Positions 10,083 to 23,020 are shown, counted from the stretch's first letter. The stretch is DNA of 64,000 nt from Euclidia mi (GCA_944739405.2 OX123190.2:84511086-84575085); one strand, 5' to 3'. The notes: generated by a model not told the origin, from the sequence alone. Program-made: numbers and translations.

Positions 10083-12076
10083 TTATAGATGTATATATAT
10101 AGAAGATCTTTTGCAATTGACTGACTCCTCTGATTCTGTAAGAAAGCCTAGGCCAGGCTAAATTGATTAAGTATCAATCTACCTATTAATGTTTGAACAT
10201 ATGATATAATACACTTATGTTCAACATTTTCTAGTCTACAGACCCAAGAATAGTAATCAGTTATTACGCAATAGCATATAAGAGACGACAAAACTTTCTA
10301 GGCAAGCAAGAGAGTCAAAGTTAGCTAATAAAGTCCAAGGAATCAATAAGAATGAGCGATGAAACCATTTATCGAACAACTAGTTCAACAAACTAAATTC
10401 TACGACAGACAGATATGACAAATTTGTTATCGGCTATTACGACTGTAAGACTTTCTCCAATCTCAGGCTCATAATTGGAAAGGACGTGAAAAAAGAACAA
10501 ATTCTTTGAAAGATTGTCGTTTTGAAATTTGATTTACAATCCTGCTAAGCTTTTTCTGAACATCCCAACTATTAATTAATATTGATGTTTGTCGTGTCTC
10601 CTACGTTTACCTCAGAATGATTTGATTTATATCCTGAGGCACGCATTATGCTAAAACTAAACGATATCTACAATCAATGAACTTTTACTCGAATGCAGAC
10701 GTTCATCAAATCGCAGTTAGTACATGGTATAAACACTCTAGAGAGGTGGTGTAATCAGTGGCGCCATTTTCCAGATGCTTTTTATTCATGTTGTAATTTA
10801 TTGTTTTTTCTAATCCGTTTATATGTATAGTTGATTACAAAGAAGCGAGTAATCGTGCACGACCTATCGAGTCGAGTTCAGAGCGCAATTGCGTCAAATA
10901 AACACAACTGCACAACAACTGATAAAGACAATGGTCTCGCTCTTATGCAACGATAACGTTGGCTGCGCATTTACCACGCACGATTATCGCCCGTACTGGC
11001 TCATTAATACGGCTCATAATCAGCTGCCCTCGCGATATACACTTTTACAGAGTAGAGCACGCCGCCTCACAGCTGTGTATGCCATTTACATAATCTGACC
11101 GAAGCGAAACCGGCTGTGCGATCTATTTCCAATCAATATTCAGACTAACAACAAAGCAATAGAGATCAGTTCGCTTTACAGGTTAGTAAGGGACATGTCA
11201 CCTTTGTAAATCGTGCAGTAACAGTTGCAGAGTCGACATATAGAAACAACTTCCGCGGCAATAAGTGAGTTTCTACTTGATTATGTACATGACGGTGGCA
11301 TTTAGGCTTTACCGCACACAGCGCGTTGTGGAAAATCTCACTCTAATCATTACTTACGTCTGATTCTAGATACATCTACAGCTGTGTTGTTGTGACGTCT
11401 TTTCGCGTTATTACAACCATTTATACTAGTATTTTATTTATGTATTGCATTCGTTTTTTACCGGTCTGTTCCAATAGAAATAAATTGTTTAATCGATATT
11501 GTGATTGGATTTATTTGTCACATTTCGACGTCTCGCGCGAGATGCTGTAAATTTAGCACGATATATTTAATAATCCGCATTCTTCGAATGTTTTCTCAAG
11601 ATTAACCAGCGAAATTGTGACCCTGAATAACATGTATCGAAATCGTCAAGGTTTGTTGATAAAACGTCTGAAATAGCAACAATACCACAAGGTAACACAA
11701 TTTAATTTTAAAGAGTAATTCCATGTAAAATAGGACCGACTTGAAACAACAAAAACAAACTATCCAAGAAGGTTGATCTAAAGAGTTCACCACTCACCTA
11801 AACTTTTCCCAGAACATAATACCAGTAAGAAGCTTGTATTTTTTCGCGGCAGGTACAGATGTTACACGACAAGGAAGCACAATCACATCCACTATAATGA
11901 GGACACTAGCAGAATACTTTAATAGAGATACGATCGTGACGAGAATTGATACAATTGGAAGAAATAACCTCTGCTGACAACATTATTACGAGTCTTGGAG
12001 CGTATTGGCTGAACACACTATAGCGCCTGTGCCTCTTGGAAAAATATACGAATGAGAAACTTTTCCCGCGTAAAAC
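10083..12076. other. Gene-less stretch
   Basis: No recognisable gene or repeat. A moderately GC-rich patch at about 10850-11130 contains a 69-codon open frame without known motifs. Confidence 0.4.
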
Positions 12077-13178
12077 CCCGGCCAGACTGTTGTAAACAAG
12101 CCCTCCACATCGATCTCCACCGGCGGTTTACAACAGTGTAAGCACTTGTTTGCAACAAAAATTCGTGTGACCTTCAACAACCTCTGTGGACGGACGCGCG
12201 TTGCCAACCGCGTGTGGATGCCGCCGTTGTAAAGACGTATTCCACAGTGTAAACGCTTGCTGTAAACCACGCAAGGGCAGTTGCGCAGCAGCAACCGTTG
12301 CGTCCGCACGTTAAGATATTAAAAAATAAATATCTTTTTAAACTTACCTTTATTGTTTCTTATAAAACTTTGTAAATTAGCCAACCAGTTTCAGGAATGA
12401 TTTCCGATAATAGTTCATTTGATATTATAGAGCTGTATCTCAGATCTCTATAACATGATCCAGAGGCTAGTTATCTGAGAGTGACTCAGATTTGTCTTTC
12501 TTCAGCAGAAACAGCCTTCCTCAGATGCGATTTTTTTTTAGTTATAAATGGTCTCACCATTTCTAATAACTCATAGAATGTTTCCTTTTCCATTCTGAGA
12601 AAGTTGCGCAGGTCAACAAAATCAAGTAGATTCATTAAATTTAGATGACTAAGTTTTATTCTTTCCTTAAGCCAACATTATCAGCCTTTAACAGTCCACT
12701 GCTGGACAGGCCTCTCATTTGAAAGGAGGAATTGGCCTACTATACTACGCTGGCCAAACGGGTTGGTAAAGGGTTTGTATCAAGTTTTCCTTCTCTTACA
12801 GTGCTGTTCTCTGCATTAATGCTCCCTCTGTCGGCTCTTACGACACTCATGGGATGATACGGGGTGGTGACATTCCGTATTCTTGTTCCGTCATTCCGTC
12901 ACCACACGGACAGCGCCGCAGCTTAAGCCAACGCTTCATCCAAATTCTTTTCTATTTTCTCCTTGCGCACACAAGTGCTCATGCCACGCCAACTTTTTGA
13001 AGTTTAGTTAAATAAGGAGCCATATCGCAACGCGTGCTTCCAAACAAAGAATCGACAACAAACTGAGGTGGGAGCCTGGTTGTAAACAGTGTGGACGCAA
13101 ACACCAACCGTGGCCTCCACAAACCTCCCACCAAGGTGACCCCTGTTGAAAGCTTGTTTAGAACAGTCTGGCCCGGCC
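12077..13178. mobile_element. Large MITE-like element with terminal inverted repeats
   Basis: The left end carries GGCCAGACTGTTGTAAACAA at about 12080-12100, and the right end carries its inverted counterpart GTTTAGAACAGTCTGGCC at about 13156-13173. TTGTAAAC/GTTTACAA motifs recur in both subterminal regions (for example 12090, 12127, 12219 and 13080). The interior is split by a SINE-4. The ends suggest a non-autonomous hAT-like element, but I could not resolve a target duplication. It encodes nothing recognisable. Confidence 0.55.
12677..12921 (-). repeat. SINE-4 copy with 11-bp TSD
   Basis: Minus-strand SINE-4 nested in the 12077-13178 element and flanked by CTTAAGCCAAC (12666-12676 and 12922-12932). 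It has about 12 extra bases (GCTGCGGCGCTG on the minus strand) ahead of the usual TCCGTGTGG start. The full-length 5' end may therefore be longer than in the other copies. Confidence 0.85.
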
Positions 13179-13308
13179 TTAAGTATTACGGGTACGTTTC
13201 AGTTCGTCAGGACCAGAAAGAACTTACTTTAAGATGTAAATCTTGAGTAATAATTCTACATCTATTTATTTATGTTGGTGTGTGCTATTCGTCTTGATCT
13301 AAATGTTA

Positions 13309-13520
13309 GAAAAAATTGGGCAAGTGCGAGTCGAACTCGCGCACGAAGGGTTCCGTACCATCATCTATAAAAGAAAATCACCTTTGTTGTATGTATACTT
13401 ACTTTTTAAGTTTCTACCTGTTTATTAAGATCGAGTAACAAATTGCTTAAAAAATATGTTTGTTGTTTATTTACTTTTTAGGGTTCCGTTTTTTACCTTT
13501 TAGGTACGGAACCCTAAAAA
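13309..13520 (-). repeat. Rep-B copy, internally deleted
   Basis: Both ends are recognisable on the minus strand (AGGGTTCCGTACC and GGTACGGAACCCTTCGTGCG), but most of the interior, including the (CTGT)n tract, is gone. Confidence 0.7.
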
Positions 13521-13596
13521 CCAGGTTTGTCTATAGATTTAATATTACTTGTGTCTATAGTCTTTCATAGCGGAGTAAAATTTTCGTATGTAAGTA

Positions 13597-13807
13597 TAGG
13601 TCGGTTCACGAAAGATGAGCACTGCGCAGAAATATTTTTTTAGGTCCCCGTGGAGGTGCGGGGTGAGGCGCGGGTGGAGTGCCAATGGCGTGGCTCCGTT
13701 CTTGACGCATTCCCTAAATGCATCAAGAATGGAGCAACGCCATTGGTGCACGAATATACATATACGCGACAGCCGCCATTTGTGGTCAACTTTCGTGAAT
13801 TTACCTA
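13597..13807. mobile_element. 211-bp MITE, TA target duplication
   Basis: The ends are TAGGTCGGTTCACGAAAG and, inverted, TAGGTAAATTCACGAAAG. TA precedes and follows the element (13595-13596 and 13808-13809). The centre is a second palindrome: GTGCCAATGGCGTGGCTCC pairs with GGAGCAACGCCATTGGTGCAC. A TA duplication fits the Tc1/mariner group or a related superfamily. The 79- and 68-codon frames across it are by-products of the palindrome. Confidence 0.7.
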
Positions 13808-13809
13808 TA

Positions 13810-15928
13810 CCATTTACTTATGAACATTTCAGTCTAAAACATGAGTCATTTTAATAGTTATATTTATTTCAATAAGTGAATCGATTATGTCCGCCACTAT
13901 ACGGAAACGAAAACAAATTGTATTATTTATAAAGCAGCGAAATGTCAATGAACGTAAGAGTGCAGTTTGTGCCAAGAATTCACTAATTAAACGTCACCGT
14001 AGAGAATGTTCCACGCCAACGCAGTGAACTATGGCTGCCTCAATACTGACGATTATGACAAACATTACTATAAAACAAAGAAAAATACTACCTTTGACAT
14101 TAATTTCAACTAGTTACATTTAACACGCGACGCTGCCTATGTCGGTGACGGCCGTGGCGACAAAAGGCAGCATGTGTTATTATGATGTTTAAGCTATATT
14201 GCTGCACAATACTATCAAAATCCGTTTATTAGCTTTTGCGTGAAAGAGTAGCAAACATCCATCCATACCTATTACTAATAGCATGGGACTAAAAGCTTGA
14301 ACAATTTAATCTACACGTATTAAATGCGCTAGGTCAGCTGGTCAGCTTGCAAATCTCAAGTTTTTTTTGACTAAGATAAGTTCTAAGTTTCTGTCAGGTT
14401 ACTGCACAGAGTCTGCAAATTTGCCTAGCCAATCTTTATAGCCTTCTTATTACGTAAGGCTTAAACTAGACTGTGGCTGGTGAAATGTGGGTGTAATGTC
14501 AAATTTATTAAAATGAAGGAAACTTGCCGTCGTAAGATAGTTATATAAGGAAGCTCGCAACCAGAGATTGTCTTAAAAGAGAATAAAAGACCAATAAGTA
14601 TGAAAATAGTTTCCCTTATTGTTAGTTTGAATAACATTAGTATACCTGCATAGAGCTCGATGTGGTTCAGTGATTCAGAGGTAAAAAGGGTGCAGTTCTT
14701 ATATTTTGTACCAGTATTACTGTCGTATCCTACTTCAAAATAATGCTACTATCCGACAAACTTCTAAATATCATAATACGATTGAGAATCATCCCGGAAG
14801 AATACTTATACAACCCCGATGCATTCAATACAGTTAATAGCAAGAAGCCCAGCGTATTCTTCTTTACTATGTGCATATACCAGTGGTATTACAAATGTAT
14901 GCTGCCCAAGGACTAGCAATAAAAACGATTTCCTTAGCAACATCTCACACGTCAAAGGCCTCTATGAATGGGCAGCATTAACACGCAATGACAGCAAAGA
15001 GTCCAAATATAACCATTAATCTAATAATACAAACAGGATTGGCAGAAGTAATTTCACAGGTAATAAAAAAAATGTATTATGCCTACAGTTTTGCGCGCTC
15101 CCACAGTAAACAGATCCAAACGATACAGGCACTGAAACAGACTCTACAGAGTCGGCATTAACAGTATTTGCATTTGTTATCATCAATTAAGACTTTTTGC
15201 GTATCATTCGTGTTATATCAAGTAACGTACAATAATATTTTTATTTTCGTGAAACGTAAATGGCCAATTATGTAGGCTAGTGGGTTATCGGTTTTTTTAT
15301 TGGCATGGTAGTTATAAAGAATGCTATTATAACGCTAAAAGATTAACGACAATCATTCATTTCATCTTCTTATTCCCCGATGTTTTGATTCGTTTTGGGG
15401 AAGGCAGATCCATATTTCAGTTGATGCGCATTACTGAGAGGAATGTTTCATTATAAAATCGTTTCAGTGAAGAAATACACCGTAGCTCAACTGAAACAAT
15501 GGAATCGAATCTCAGCTCACCATTCTCACGAGAACGCGGCTCTGTATTACGCCACTAAAATAATGAAGCAATCAATTAACGTTTTAATATAAACGGTGCT
15601 CCAATATCGTGATTACTATACAGAAAGGGCACCATACTGAATACTAAACGAATTTAATTAATTCAAGTAAACCTTTTTGAAGTCAGACATGTCATAATGT
15701 ACTTATAAATACAAGATGGCGGGTTTAAATCTTAAGTAAATGTTAGTTGAGTCGCGTGAGAAAGTAAAGTGTATTTTGTTTAGTAACGCCATTAGGCTTC
15801 AGATTGGAGTTGATAACGTGTGTGTACCTAGATCAAAAGAGTAACGATCAAAGGTTATGTTTTATTTTCAAGTTCTTTTCAATATTGCTGAATCATGTTT
15901 CATGCGATTGCCCTCCAGATTTTTTTTT
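13810..15928. other. Gene-less stretch
   Basis: No gene, RNA gene or repeat copy recognised. Confidence 0.4.
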
Positions 15929-16184
15929 TATAGTCTCACGCCTGTATCCCCGAAAGGGTAGGCAGAGGTGTAAATATTTATTACACCCACATTTCGCCAT
16001 GCATTTTTAGGTCCCACGTAAATAGGGGTCGACCCTATTGCCGTTACCGGGCACATCACCAGACTCCGGGCTGCTACTAAGTATTCGGAAAAAACCCAGT
16101 CACATTTTTGCCCGACCCGGGAATCGAACCCGGGACCTCCAATCAGCAGTCGCATACGCTATCCACTGGACCACGGAGGCAGTC
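15929..16184 (-). repeat. SINE-1 copy
   Basis: The tRNA-like head on the minus strand (GCCTCCGTGGTCCAGTGGAT; B box GGTTCGATTCCCGGG) is followed by the shared body and the CGGGGATACAGGCGTGAG tail. The first ~20 bases of the head are repeated just outside, at 16185-16204 (CCACTGGACCACGGAGGCAG), a small local duplication. Confidence 0.85.
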
Positions 16185-16208
16185 CCACTGGACCACGGAG
16201 GCAGGCCT

Positions 16209-19200
16209 TCCAGAATAATCTCCATGTATCTACGTAATAGCACATTTATTAGTGAAAGACCTTCTTCTCTATAATAAGATCAAATGGGATGAAATTGTCA
16301 TTATCACGATTCACGACTGTCTTTATATGTATATGAGGAATAAAATTTTATTACCAGCGCTATCAAAATGTGTATAGAACTTCACGCTTTTAAGACTCCT
16401 TTGCCACGGAACGGTATGAAAGTACTTGCTGAGTCCTTCATGAATCGTGTGTCTAGCGGAACAACAGCTGAGCAAGAGCGAAACTGGATGTTCTATATTA
16501 AATAATTTGTAAATAAAATTGTAATTTTTCTTCTCTTCTTTATAAATCGGTAATACATTTGCGCAGATGTGTTAACGCTGAAGCAAAGTAACAATAATTT
16601 TACATTATCATAACAACCATCGCATTACAATTAAGTACTTTAACAACTCAAGACGTATCCTGTCTATGCATAGAGCACAGTACCGTGTCAATCACTTTGA
16701 TATAATTGACAATGAACACCTTCCCTTTAAAGGTGGACACCGATAGTTAGACACGGGGCACATGCAGAATAATCAATGTATTGCTTGGCCATAGCTGTAT
16801 GAACTCACATTAATTATGTATGGAAGATATATCCAATTTAGCGTAATGTGGTATACAATATGATCCATCAAGAGACACGCAAAGGGATCGAGTATTCCCT
16901 GACTCAATTATTCAAGTATTCTTTAACAAAACTATAAAACGGATTCCCTATGGACAAACGTGATCACAAGTAAAATTATGCATAAACATTGATCAACTTT
17001 ATATTAGAAATGAAAGTTATTAATTTATTTTACGCCATAGATAATTAAATCATTTATAAACTTCAAGTTAATTTTAAATCTAGGTTCCGGTAGAGAAGGA
17101 CCATGAAAAATCCTGATAGAAACTTATGCCAACTTATGCCACTCATTTAAATTGCTTAATTGGTACAGTAACTTATTTAATGTTAAATCTATCAATTTGG
17201 TATTATATATTACTGACCTAAATTAAAGTGTTAAATCATGGCATATATGGATTATTTTTGACGTGACAACGTCTTATAAATTGGTTTGCCGGGTGATACT
17301 TCAAGAAACTGCGTTACGCTCCGCTCACGTTATGCGCTCACAATGAGATCGAGTGAGAGGCACGCGTCCCGCCTAAGAGCGAGAGAGACAGACATAAAAA
17401 GTGAAAGGCACGCGTCTTTCATCCTTCTTCCTACTATACGAATGAATATTCACATTAAAATTATTTTACCACTCAAAGTCGTTGTCACGTAAAACTTTCG
17501 CCCGTATACCGACTTTACAGGCAACCAATTTTTATTAAACTGTAACAAGCAAAGTAACCACTTAAGAAAACTTGTGCCAAGCTCTCTTCCTCTACGTCCT
17601 GAGAAGAGGCAATGAACCTACACCTATCCTAAAATGTAGGTTAACCGCAAAACAGCCGATAGGTATATCTTCACATAAACACTATACAAATACCATGTCA
17701 TGTTCCGAAGAGAAAGGTTTCGGTTCCCAAGTTTACTAAACTTGTTTTAACTCTCGATTTGCTTCTAATCAGCCGTGAATGAGGAGCAAGGCTAACTTTT
17801 TGCTCTCGACTTCGTATAAAATGTGGTGAACACACTTTCGTTTAAACGCTCTCATCCACACTTCGATTCTCGAATCAAGTAATTATCTTTATAAAAAGAC
17901 ATGCCATCGTAGAATCTAAATTAGTAACATTAAATTTCGATATTAGTGTAATTTTATGTCACGTGGGTATCGTGTAAGGGAGATTTTTAAAATTTTCCAT
18001 CCCTAAGGAGCTAAAGTAAGGGATTCAATTTTGTTTGAAAGTCGGGTGTTTTTGGGCTAGAATTATGAAAGTGTGAGCAGGTCAGAAAATAATGCGACGA
18101 AATATGAGATGTCTTGACTGGAGAAAAGAAGACTTCTTACATATAAAATAAGGCTTTCATACACCAGCGTTCACCAGAGCCAAAGAATATCAATCTATCA
18201 GGTCTCTCTTGCCTTCTAGTTACTTATACTTTATGTTTCACCAAAGCTTGCTAGTCTCGATACACAATCTGTTACCTACTAGCCGTAAAGCCTCGCTAAT
18301 GATTGATTAGCTTAACGATAGAGCCTCATTTAGTAGAGCCTTAAGGCACGATAAGTTCAGTTTAATACTATACAGTTGGGTTAACATTACCGTAACGCGT
18401 TATATAACGCATTGAGATGAAGAGGATGATTGCCTGCTAATGTGACATGTATGCAATCGCGCTTACTTGTCGCTGGTATGAAGAGGTAAAGCAGAGATTT
18501 ATCACAGCTAGAGACCGCAGAGGTATCTTGATATTGAGCGTATCTAGGAGTTCGTTGTGTTTATAACACGAGGTTGCACGAGGAAGCAATTAAGGAGGGA
18601 CTTATAGATCTTTATTTCTACTTAGTGATTTCTACATAAGTGAAAGATTATACAAAAGCAATCTTCACAACAACAAGTTTCAACTCATTGAAAGACGGTC
18701 TAAAATTTCATTTGATTTTAGTGTGAGTGTGTGGCCGACTCTAATGCTAAGTAGGTACTTTATTGTTATGATAATAATAATTAGCACGAGATTTATTTTG
18801 TTTTTACGAACAATTTCTGTCACACCCACAATGTCCCTAGCTGATAGAAGCTGACTCAATTCGTGTTTTCTTCATCAAATCAGCATAAACCCAAAACGAA
18901 TTTCATGAATATAACTAGTTCTCTCTAAAACAGTCGCAAATATCAATAGTCCGGATTATTCTGGAGCAAACTTTCATAGCCTGTCTGCCGAACTCCTAAG
19001 AGTCCTAATTTCATAAACCTAATTTTATTTGAGACCGCAAAAACAAAATGGTGGACGAAAATAACGTCTGTTGAGCAAAAAATTAAATAGTCGGCTATCA
19101 TTGATATTATGGACAGACGAATCGATATCTATATCGGAAATAAAGGATATTCGGCTACTATTCGATTACAGTACGAAGTATCCAAATTTAATTTTAGATA

Positions 19201-19401
19201 AGATGTTTGGGTGTATGTTGTAAATAATAGTCCGCTGAGTTCCACAAGGTATCAGAGACAAGATGAGAAGGTAAAGGGGATGGATATCTGTCAATCTATC
19301 ATAACTATGAGACCGAATCTTGTCAAAAAGTTGTCAAGGCACGTATTTCATGAACTGTGTAACATTATATTCGTACATTTCCAATAACGTGATTGAGGAA
19401 T
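16209..19401. other. Gene-less stretch
   Basis: Over 3 kb with no recognisable exon or repeat. The frame at 17286-17492 spans a CpG-bearing patch with a repeated AGGCACGCGTC but has no family signature. Confidence 0.4.
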
Positions 19402-19411
19402 CATTAACTTA
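19402..19411. repeat. Target duplication of LINE (left)
   Basis: CATTAACTTA here is repeated at 23872-23881 and brackets the LINE fragment plus the MULE nested within it. Confidence 0.75.
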
Positions 19412-19650
19412 TACATACATACTTATACTCACGCTTGTTTCCCGGAGGGGTAGGCAGAGACTACGGAACGCCATTTGCAACGATCCTGACATATCTCTCT
19501 TGCTTCATTCACTCCCATCAGATTCCTCATGCATGCTCCTCTGTTCAGGGTACTTCTCACCTGTCCTGTTTTTAGGATGTCTCCAATCTGGTCAGAGAAC
19601 GTCCGCCTAGGTCTTCCCCTTCGTCCTGTCCCTTCCACACTTGCCTTATA
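19412..19650 (-). pseudogene. LINE ORF2 C-terminal end (3' half), split by MULE
   Basis: The minus strand encodes the end of a non-LTR retrotransposon polyprotein: ...YKASVEGTGRRGRPRR, then a DQIGDILKTG segment, NEAREICQDRCKWRSVVSAY and PSGKQA-stop. A short 3' UTR and a TATG-rich tail follow. The RGRPR and (Q)DRxxWRS(V)V pattern is usual at the end of RTE-like and related LINE proteins. The reading frame continues in 23812-23871, so the MULE split one unit. The copy at 55212-55455 is a relative. Severely 5'-truncated and inactive. Confidence 0.8.
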
Positions 19651-19870
19651 GAGTAATTCCACTTTGCCCCACCAAGCCCGCCACCCTGGTGTGGCAAAGT
19701 GGACTGCCTAAAATTTTGCAGTGGAATATGCCCCACTATTCTGATTTGATGGGGCGGATAACACTAGCATAAACACTTTGTGGATTCTGCCCCACTAGGG
19801 TTGGCACCTCAGGATTTGTGTATGAAGGTTAACATGTATTTTTACATTTGTTTGTAAAAAAAATAAATGT
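19651..19870 (+). repeat. MULE left terminal inverted repeat
   Basis: 220 bp, inverted copy of 23592-23811 with one mismatch (CCACCAAGC versus CCAACAAGC). It is rich in CCACT/GGGGC motifs that may serve as transposase-binding sites; that role is inference. Confidence 0.95.
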
Positions 19871-20898
19871 AACCACTGACGTTAGGATTTGACAAGTCTG
19901 AGACAAGCAAACGTAAATCTAAATACATCAAAATGGTTATTTAAACAGTGTATTAAGGTTCTACTTTTGTAAAAAACTGTCACATATTAAATCTTCCTGG
20001 ATTTAATTAAATACATTATATAGTTTTGCTGTATTTATTCAATTTAGTCTGACATAGCTGTGACATTTGCTATTTGTATTCCATTTACGTTCCGATCCAT
20101 CCGTTGCAAACATTAAATGATTTAAAAATATATTTAGATGTTTGCCCAGAAATTGATACATTATCACTGTTGATAACTATTAAATAACAAAAAACGAAGA
20201 ATAATGTACGAGAACACTATTACTAAAGGGATAATTTAAATAATAATTATTAAAAGAAATCGTAAATACTATATTACTAGTATCGAAACGTAACGTAACC
20301 ACAGATTGTGAAAGAATGCGTTCAGAAACGCTTTATGAGAGTTATAGTTTTATGTTAATTTATTAAGTCTAGTTATTAAGTCTTGTGATATGTACTTGTA
20401 TTATTGTCATATTATTATTTTTTATCTTTAAATAAATCAAATACTTATTAAATAATAAAAAAATGCGTTGAAATGCATTCGAAAGTAATAAAAATATCGG
20501 AAGGATTTAAGTTTAAAAAAAAATCTATATCATTTTATCCCGGCTTCGAAAAAGTAAATAAATACTTGTAATTATAAGCTCATAAAATTAGCTACGAGTC
20601 GTATGGTTACATCACTAATTACGCCGCGAACACAAATGTCAAAATAGGTCTATTATTTTGAGGTCCTTTACGTACAAACATCATGGCTTCATTTGTTTGT
20701 TAGTATTTTTTTATTTAATCTGAGATTAAAACATGCTGTTGGAGTAAAAATGACTAAACCGGTTATGGTTCACCACTGCCTCGCCCACCGCGACTTATCG
20801 GTTGTCCTTGTCTGACATTTTTTGTTTCATTCTGTTTGTTTACAAAATAGACGGACATTTGCATTTGTGGAGTGGTGGTGAGTGGTATTGAGTTTATT

Positions 20899-20981
20899 GT
20901 AAGTATTTTCGTATTTATTTTTCATGGATGCTGATGATTTGTGTAGATTTTTTTTAATAAGATATTTTTTGTGTTTTTCAG
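20899..20981 (+). other. Likely 5' UTR intron of the MULE transposase
   Basis: Donor GTAAGT at 20899 and acceptor TTTTTCAG ending at 20981 lie just upstream of the first in-frame ATG at 20992. The intron is inferred from splice-site consensus only. Confidence 0.5.
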
Positions 20982-20991
20982 CTTTACAAAA

Positions 20992-22514
20992 ATGGCAGAA
21001 GACTCTGTAGCAGGAAGTTCTAGTGGGCAAACTGGCCTTGAATTTATAAATGATGGAAAATGTATTATTAGAGCTGGGCATCAATACTATTTCAAAAGAA
21101 AGTACAAAAATGCATCTGAAATTTGGGAATGCAAAAACAGAAGGAGACAAAAGTGCAATGGGTCGATTGTAGTGAAAGTAAGTCCCTACTTATTAGTAAT
21201 TCTTTTTACTGACTCACTTTTAGTAATACGGGTCTAATACAATTTAAAATAATAATAATACATATAATATTACTTGAAGTTGTGCTATGTTATAAATATT
21301 TTCTAATACCTACATTTTTTTGTTTTCAGGGAAATATACTTTTAAACGAAAAACCTCACCAATGTCAACCTGATTTTGACCGAAACAAAGTGACAAAATT
21401 AATGCAGAAAATAAAGAGAGAAATCACTTCAGCAGACGTACCAAGCATTCCAGCAACATACGACAAAAATGTAGCTGCCTTACATTTAGAAAGTAGCAAC
21501 AGCAATATTGTGAGTAAAATTCCTCCATTTTGTAAAGTAAAGTCTGCATTGTATAAATACAGAAACAAAAATGCTAATGTAAAAAAAATATATTACAATA
21601 CATTATCAGAAATAGAAGTTCCTGAAAAATTTCATTCTTTTTTACTTGCCAAGTATATTGACGAAGATATTTCTATTTTAATATTTTGTTCAGAGCATGC
21701 TAAGAATTTGATGAAAACCTGCAAACATTTTTTTGGCGATGGCACTTTTAAAAGTTGCCCACAACCGTTCATACAATTGTATTCGTTGCATGCTGATTTG
21801 GGTAGCTCCCAACAAACAACAAATATTGTGCCATTAGTGTATGCTCTTATGAGTACTAAATAAACCAAAGCTTACACCGCTCTCTTTTCTGTAATAAAAT
21901 CACAGATTCCGGATTGGCAACCACATAGTTTTCAGTCGGATTTTGAGGCAGCGGCTATGACTGGTTTTAAAAATGTCTTTAAATCAGCATCAATCAAAGG
22001 GTGCTTTTTTCATTTTTGTAAAGCAATTTGGAAAAAGGGGAAAGGGTTAGGGTTGACAAAATCTAAATATTTGCGAAAACAAGTAGCGCTTAGCGCAGTC
22101 TTACCCTTATTACCAGAAGAAAAGATTTTTGAAGGTTGGTTTTACATAGCCGCACAAAGCCCAGATGACGAAAAAAGTAAAGAATTTAGAAAATATATGC
22201 TGCGCAATTGGCTGAAAGATAACTTTTTAAAAGTGTGGTGCGTATTTGGGGCAAAACACCGCACAACTAATGCCCTCGAAAGTTGGCATAATAAACTTAA
22301 CAAAAAAATTCTTAAAAAAAGCCCCAGTTTATTAAGACTTCTTAATGTCTTATACGAAGACATAACGCTTTCAATAGTTAAATCTATGCAGAACCAACCT
22401 TCCAAGCTACGCCTTGATAAATATATACAAAACGATCAGAATATACAAGATGCCCAAATGGAGCTCATAAACGGCGACATTACGGTTGGACATTTTTTGG
22501 AAAAACTAAGATAG
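20992..22514 (+). pseudogene. FLYWCH/MULE transposase, one internal stop
   Basis: This would be the transposase that binds and cuts the MULE ends. Two exons are inferred: 20992-21177 (62 codons from ATG) and 21330-22514, joined in phase by a GTAAGT...TTTTCAG intron. Residues about 30-75 form a FLYWCH-type zinc finger with W45, C47, C55, H72 and C74, interrupted by the intron. The catalytic domain shows D199 in FGDGTFK, D266 in QSDFEAA, GCFFHFCKAIW after it, and E379 in NALESWHNKLN. These match the acidic triad and C/H motif known for MULE transposases. The 456-codon frame is intact except for TAA at 21861-21863 (codon 240) between the first two catalytic residues. No frameshift is seen, so it is a very young pseudogene, or the stop is an assembly or sequencing error. 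A frame beginning at 20971 uses GTG within the intron acceptor and is not the start. Confidence 0.9.
21178..21329 (+). other. Intron of the MULE transposase
   Basis: Donor GTAAGT at 21178 and acceptor TTTTGTTTTCAG ending at 21329. Removal joins codon 62 to codon 63 in phase 0 and completes the FLYWCH finger (C47/C55 on one side, H72/C74 on the other), which supports it. Confidence 0.8.
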
Positions 22515-23020
22515 TTTTTCCAAGAAATCTATTTTAGTTTTTCCAAAAAATGTGAACTAAACAAATACAAAATCTATGATTTTAGATGATTTTAATTCTT
22601 ATAAATAGTCAGTACTCAAACTAATATAGTGGCTGTTTGTTATGATAATTATTTTGTCAACAGTCAGTATTTACCTACTTTCGTTAGGATGTTTCTTATT
22701 TGTATTAATAAGACTTTTTGCTATGTAAAATTTTATCATTCTATAATTTTAGTTTTTGTTTTTTAGCCGGAAGTAATTTCGTGGCTGTTTTTTTTGCATA
22801 TAAATTGTTTTTATTCATAAGGTAATACATAAGACTGTTTTATACCATGTCGATCAATGTGTGATTCTATAATCTGTGACTCTATAATCTGTGATTCTAT
22901 TTTTTGTAACAAGTAATTTAGTGGCTGTTTGTATGTATATAGTTTAAATTTATTTTTTTTATTTATAACGTAATCAGTAAGAAAATACCTATATCTACAC
23001 AAACCATACAAAATGATGAC
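22515..23020 (+). other. MULE 3' non-coding interior
   Basis: AT-rich sequence between the transposase stop and the triplication. It contains three short ATCTGTGA-type repeats at about 22860-22903 that anticipate the motif of the larger array. Confidence 0.6.

Noticed and set aside
15928..16155. 75-codon frame with cysteine-poor ...RVGQKCDWVFSEYL pattern, also seen at 1581 and 33996
   Set aside because: It is a reading of SINE-1, repeated wherever SINE-1 occurs.
20971..21237. Transposase start at 20971
   Set aside because: That frame begins with GTG inside a splice acceptor. The first ATG at 20992 follows the acceptor and is the natural start.
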